Assembly (NCBI GenBank): GCA_030840885.1 | Contig: JAVEDQ010000187.1 | Span: forward strand, 1-6,483 | Reading direction: 5' to 3' | Origin: Frankiaceae bacterium | Lineage (GTDB): Bacteria > Actinomycetota > Actinomycetes > Frankiales > Frankiaceae | DNA: 6,483 nt | Shown: positions 5,098-6,483 of the stretch, piece after piece | How the letters are laid out: every line of letters starts with the position of its first letter | Numbering within the stretch: the first letter of the stretch is position 1 | Position numbers and translations under genes: made by a program | The notes under the pieces: model-generated | Databases searched by the model: none | The model's input: the letters and a program-made list of their open reading frames with translations, nothing else | What the model was told of the DNA's origin: nothing

Positions 5098-5122
5098 GGT
5101 GGAGTCTTGGAGAGGGGCGGAC

Positions 5123-5419
5123 GTGGCGAACGGATACACCGGCAGCAAAGAGGCCTACCTCAAGCGGTTGCGGCGCGTGGAGGGCCAGGTGAGGGGCCTG
5201 CAGCGGATGGTGGAGGACGAGGCCTACTGCATCGACATCCTCACCCAGGTCTCCGCCGCAACGAAGGCGCTGCAGGCCGTGGCACTCGGCCTGCTCGAGG
5301 ACCACATGTCGCACTGCGTCGCCGATGCCGTCGCGGCCACGGCCGAGCACGGCGGCACGGCGGCGGACGAGAAGATCCGCGAGGCCAGCGAGGCCATCGC
5401 CCGGCTCGTCCGGTCCTGA
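5123..5419 (+). CDS. csoR: Copper-sensing transcriptional repressor CsoR
   Basis: 98-residue, all-helical repressor of the CsoR/RcnR family. The N-terminus has the DNA-contacting [19 protein letters not shown] segment (12-30), then [22 protein letters not shown] and the DHMSHC motif. The Cu(I) ligands fall at Cys36, His61 and Cys65, the same numbers as in the M. tuberculosis CsoR, with Tyr35 beside the first ligand. This identifies a copper sensor, not a nickel or formaldehyde homologue. The exact numbering also supports GTG 5123 as the start, with GGAGAGG and a 7-base spacer; the in-frame ATG at 5093 lies inside the presumed -10 box and is rejected. Apo-protein should repress from the operator at 5080-5097 and release it when Cu(I) binds. 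copA starts one base after its stop, so the two are co-transcribed and probably translationally coupled. Confidence 0.96.
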   Translation: MANGYTGSKEAYLKRLRRVEGQVRGLQRMVEDEAYCIDILTQVSAATKALQAVALGLLEDHMSHCVADAVAATAEHGGTAADEKIREASEAIARLVRS

Positions 5420-5420
5420 C

Positions 5421-6483
5421 ATGAACCGTTCGGCGACGAAGGTGGACTCCCCGACAGTCGGGCCACGTGCGATCCGGCTGCAGATCGGCGGCATGACCTG
5501 CGCCGCCTGCGCCAACCGGGTCGAGAAGAAGCTGAACCGCCTCGACGGCGTCACGGCGTCGGTCAACTACGCCACCGAACAGGCCGCGGTGGTCGCGCCG
5601 TCCGGTGTCGCGGTGGCCGACATCGTCGCCGCCGTCGAGCAGGCGGGCTACACCGCGGCGGTCCCGGCCGCAGCCGAGCGTGACGAGGACCGGGCGACCG
5701 AGGACACCGCGTGGCCCTGGCGGCTGCTGGTCTCGGCCGTGCTGAGCGTGCCCGTGGTCGTACTGGCGATGGTCACGCCGTGGCAGTTCGACGGCTGGCA
5801 GTGGGTGTCGCTCGCCCTCGCCGCCCCGGTCGTCACCTGGGGTGCCTGGCCGTTCCACCGCGCTGCCGCCGTCAACCTGCGCCACGGCGCCGCGACCATG
5901 GACACGCTGGTCTCGATGGGGGTGCTCGCCGCCGTCGGCTGGTCGCTCTACGCCCTGGTCTTCGGCGACGCCGGGACGATCGGGATGCGGCACGGCTTCG
6001 ATTTCACCGTCGCCCGCGGCGAGGGTTCCCGCGCCCTGTACCTCGAGGTCGCCGCCGGGGTGACGACCTTCCTGCTCGCTGGTCGCTACGCCGAGGCGCG
6101 CTCGAAGCGACGTGCCGGAGCCGCGCTGCGGGCCCTGCTGGCCCTGGGCGCCAAGGACGTCGGCGTGCTGCGCGGCGGCCGCGAACAGCGCATCCCGCTC
6201 GATCGTCTGGTCGTCGGCGATGTCTTCGTCGTGCGGCCGGGGGAGAAGGTCGCGACCGACGGCGTCGTCGTCGACGGCACCTCCGCGGTCGACCAGTCCC
6301 TGCTGACGGGTGAGTCGGTGCCGGTCGAGGTCCGCCCCGGGTCCGCAGTAGTCGGCGCGACGGTCAACGTCGGCGGCCGGCTCGCGGTCCGCGCGACCCG
6401 GATCGGCGCCCATACACAACTGGCGCAACTCGCCCGGCTCGTCGAGCAGGCCCAGAACGGCAAGGCGGAGGTGCAGCGGCTCG
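5421..6483 (+). CDS. copA: Copper-translocating P1B-type ATPase CopA (partial, runs off right edge)
   Basis: The first 354 codons are present. The pump uses ATP to export Cu(I) across the cytoplasmic membrane. Seen here: one N-terminal HMA metal-binding domain (about 18-84) with GMTCAAC at 24-30, whose Cys27 and Cys30 bind Cu(I); an acidic linker ([10 protein letters not shown]); the first four hydrophobic segments between about 99 and 225, including the [23 protein letters not shown] platform region (about 143-165); and the actuator domain with [14 protein letters not shown] and the dephosphorylation motif TGES at 296-299. The CPC transport motif, the DKTGT phosphorylation site and the nucleotide-binding domain would be beyond the window. 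ATG 5421 follows the csoR stop by one base and has no clear SD, so translation is probably coupled to csoR. With csoR it forms a self-contained copper-resistance operon; copper specificity is inferred from CsoR and the HMA motif. Confidence 0.95.
   Translation, partial: MNRSATKVDSPTVGPRAIRLQIGGMTCAACANRVEKKLNRLDGVTASVNYATEQAAVVAPSGVAVADIVAAVEQAGYTAAVPAAAERDEDRATEDTAWPWRLLVSAVLSVPVVVLAMVTPWQFDGWQWVSLALAAPVVTWGAWPFHRAAAVNLRHGAATMDTLVSMGVLAAVGWSLYALVFGDAGTIGMRHGFDFTVARGEGSRALYLEVAAGVTTFLLAGRYAEARSKRRAGAALRALLALGAKDVGVLRGGREQRIPLDRLVVGDVFVVRPGEKVATDGVVVDGTSAVDQSLLTGESVPVEVRPGSAVVGATVNVGGRLAVRATRIGAHTQLAQLARLVEQAQNGKAEVQRL

Noticed and set aside
4247..5122. Upstream extension of the csoR frame back to ATG 4247
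   Set aside because: It is the Arg-rich out-of-frame reading of the VOC gene; csoR starts at GTG 5123 by SD and by exact ligand numbering.
5241..6428. Minus-strand open frame of about 395 codons opposite csoR/copA
   Set aside because: It is antisense to well-identified genes and has no recognisable domain.
1..6483. Mobile element, CRISPR array, tRNA/rRNA or attachment site
   Set aside because: No direct-repeat arrays, transposase or integrase motifs, or recognisable RNA gene sequences were seen on either strand.

Overview
The window is about 70% GC or more, densely packed, with strong G/C preference at third codon positions and several GTG starts. The gene content is actinobacterial: a SigG-type ECF sigma factor carrying a SnoaL-like tail, a double-VOC protein of the CFP30B type, a mycobacterial-type CsoR and a P1B copper ATPase. 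This suggests a high-GC Actinomycetia chromosome. The genus cannot be fixed from the sequence. No rRNA, tRNA, CRISPR array, insertion sequence or phage gene was seen.

Layout, left to right. (1) Minus strand, 1-679: the 5' part of a photolyase/cryptochrome-type FAD-binding-domain gene, running off the left edge. It is preceded by, and overlaps by one base, a 39-residue single-membrane-span protein. (2) Plus strand, 730-1827: a PRISE-like (progesterone 5-beta-reductase/iridoid synthase type) SDR reductase. It is divergent from the small gene across only 50 bp, and that gap holds a perfect 11-bp inverted repeat containing both Shine-Dalgarno sequences. (3) Minus strand, 2714-1833: a DUF1330 protein followed by a DUF305-type lipoprotein that has lost most of the family's His/Met metal ligands and has no canonical start codon in a usable place. 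A stem-loop bracketing both stop codons separates it from the reductase. (4) Plus strand, 2817-3182: a stand-alone STAS protein whose 3' end overlaps, tail to tail, (5) the minus-strand sigma factor at 3159-4199. (6) Plus strand, 4278-5051: a two-domain VOC protein divergent from the sigma factor. (7) Plus strand, 5123 to the right edge: csoR and copA, one base apart, behind a G-tract operator.

The best-understood unit is the copper module. CsoR should bind the operator at about 5080-5097 when copper is low and release it when Cu(I) binds Cys36/His61/Cys65, allowing expression of the CopA exporter. The sigma/VOC pair and the STAS/sigma pair are neighbour associations. A regulatory link is plausible for both but is not shown by the sequence. 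I see no clear evidence of a wholly new multi-gene system. The most unusual observations are the DUF305 lipoprotein (lost ligands, apparent ATC start), the symmetric SD-bearing inverted repeat between divergent genes, and the antenna-less photolyase-like gene coupled to a tiny membrane protein.
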